From Bacteroidota bacterium (GTDB taxonomy: Bacteria; Bacteroidota; Bacteroidia; Chitinophagales; Chitinophagaceae): a stretch of 6,777 bases of DNA. Shown here piece after piece: positions 6,176-6,777 of this stretch. The notes under the pieces were generated by a model that was not told the DNA's origin, did no database searches, and saw nothing but the letters and a program-made list of their open reading frames with translations. The DNA lies in the NCBI GenBank assembly GCA_021824855.1, contig JAKAJX010000284.1:1-6777 (forward strand), read 5' to 3'. Positions within the stretch are counted from its first letter, which is position 1. The number at the start of each line of letters is the position of its first letter. A program made the position numbers and the translations under genes.

Positions 6176-6317
6176 CAACTTTTAACCATGCTGTATTATT
6201 ACTATTAGACTGCTGTTGCATTGTACAGTTTTATTAAACCGAACACAACAAACTACTATTAATACAACAGTTACTTTAAATAATTATTCTTGTACTAAAA
6301 AAATTGGAGTATCAACC

Positions 6318-6777
6318 ATGAAAAAAATTCAATCAGCATTAATCTCTGTATTTTATAAAGACGGATTACAGCCCATTGCCAATAAACTACACCAACTTGG
6401 TATTACAATTTATTCAACCGGTGGTACTCAAAAATATTTAGAAGATGCCGGTATTCCTTGTATTGCCGTAGAAAGTTTAACAACTTATCCTTCCATTTTA
6501 GGTGGCAGAGTTAAAACATTGCATCCTGTAGTATTTGGCGGTATTTTAGGAAGAAGACAAGAAGTACAAGATGTAGCCGAAATGAAACAATACAGCATTC
6601 CTGAAATTGATTTGGTAATTGTAGATTTATATCCGTTTGAAGAAACTTTACGCAATACATCGGAAGAAAAATTAATCATCGAAAAAATAGATATTGGCGG
6701 GCCATCTATGATTCGTGCTGCTGCCAAAAATTTTAAAGATATAGTAGTTATTGCGGCAAAAGAAGATTATGCTTCTT
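6318..6777 (+). CDS. purH: Bifunctional AICAR formyltransferase/IMP cyclohydrolase PurH, 5' part only
   Basis: Catalyses the last two steps of de novo IMP synthesis. Only the first 153 codons are in the window, covering the MGS-like IMP cyclohydrolase domain; the larger AICAR transformylase part lies beyond the edge. Identifying stretches are YSTGGTQKYLEDAGIP (32-47), YPSILGGRVKTLHPVVFGGIL (57-77), EIDLVIVDLYPFEETL (96-111) and EKIDIGGPSMIRAAAKNF (122-139), all strongly conserved in PurH. The ATG at 6318 matches the usual N-terminus (KKIQSALISVFYKDGL). A GGAG at 6306-6309, 8 bp before the start, is an unusually good Shine-Dalgarno for this kind of genome. The 142 bp upstream show no recognisable purine riboswitch. 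No frameshift is seen in the visible part. Confidence 0.95.
   Translation, partial: MKKIQSALISVFYKDGLQPIANKLHQLGITIYSTGGTQKYLEDAGIPCIAVESLTTYPSILGGRVKTLHPVVFGGILGRRQEVQDVAEMKQYSIPEIDLVIVDLYPFEETLRNTSEEKLIIEKIDIGGPSMIRAAAKNFKDIVVIAAKEDYAS

Noticed and set aside
6285..6292. TATTCTTG as a -7 element for purH
   Set aside because: One mismatch to TAnnTTTG, but no -33 element at the right distance in this AT-rich DNA.
6176..6317. Terminator after comEC or purine riboswitch before purH
   Set aside because: Only 6-7 bp scattered complementarity and no T-run; none of the conserved purine-aptamer positions is recognisable.
6485..6727. Open - strand frame
   Set aside because: Antisense to the strongly conserved PurH reading frame.

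Overview
The window is AT-rich, low-GC DNA, and everything recognisable in it points to a Bacteroidota chromosome, most likely from the Chitinophagaceae/Sphingobacteriales side. The signs are a short NarL/HPK7-type two-component pair written in that phylum's style, mostly weak or absent Shine-Dalgarno sequences, and a ComEC whose C-terminal domain has lost the metallo-hydrolase motif. The taxonomic placement is inference from protein style, not from a marker gene.

Left part (1-822): a REP-associated tyrosine transposase (RAYT, HUH/Y1 superfamily) on the + strand. It is bracketed by two hairpins that share a 21-bp core in opposite orientation, each followed by a lone half-site. This looks like a self-contained RAYT/REP unit placed beyond the 3' end of the signalling operon.

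Middle part (823-3531), all on the - strand. Reading in the direction of transcription, the order is a 161-aa soluble protein of unknown function with a CPPYCG motif, a rho-independent terminator, then a tight three-gene operon. The operon encodes a seven-helix membrane protein, a short histidine kinase with one membrane helix, and a NarL/FixJ-type response regulator. The membrane protein and kinase genes overlap by 25 bp, and the kinase and regulator genes are 2 bp apart. The kinase has no recognisable sensor domain, so the membrane protein is a natural candidate for the sensing part (inference).

Divergent intergenic region (3532-4081, about 550 bp): no convincing gene. It holds an inverted repeat just upstream of the 161-aa gene, an array of about six ACCGTG-type units with a 22-24 bp period, and a strong imperfect hairpin (17 bp with one bulge).

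Right part (4082-6777), + strand: comEC/rec2, the DNA-uptake channel, then, after about 140 bp, the 5' end of purH (purine biosynthesis), cut by the window edge. These are ordinary chromosomal genes. The parts most worth a second look are the RAYT unit, the 23-bp-period array and the uncharacterised 161-aa protein with its neighbouring signalling operon.
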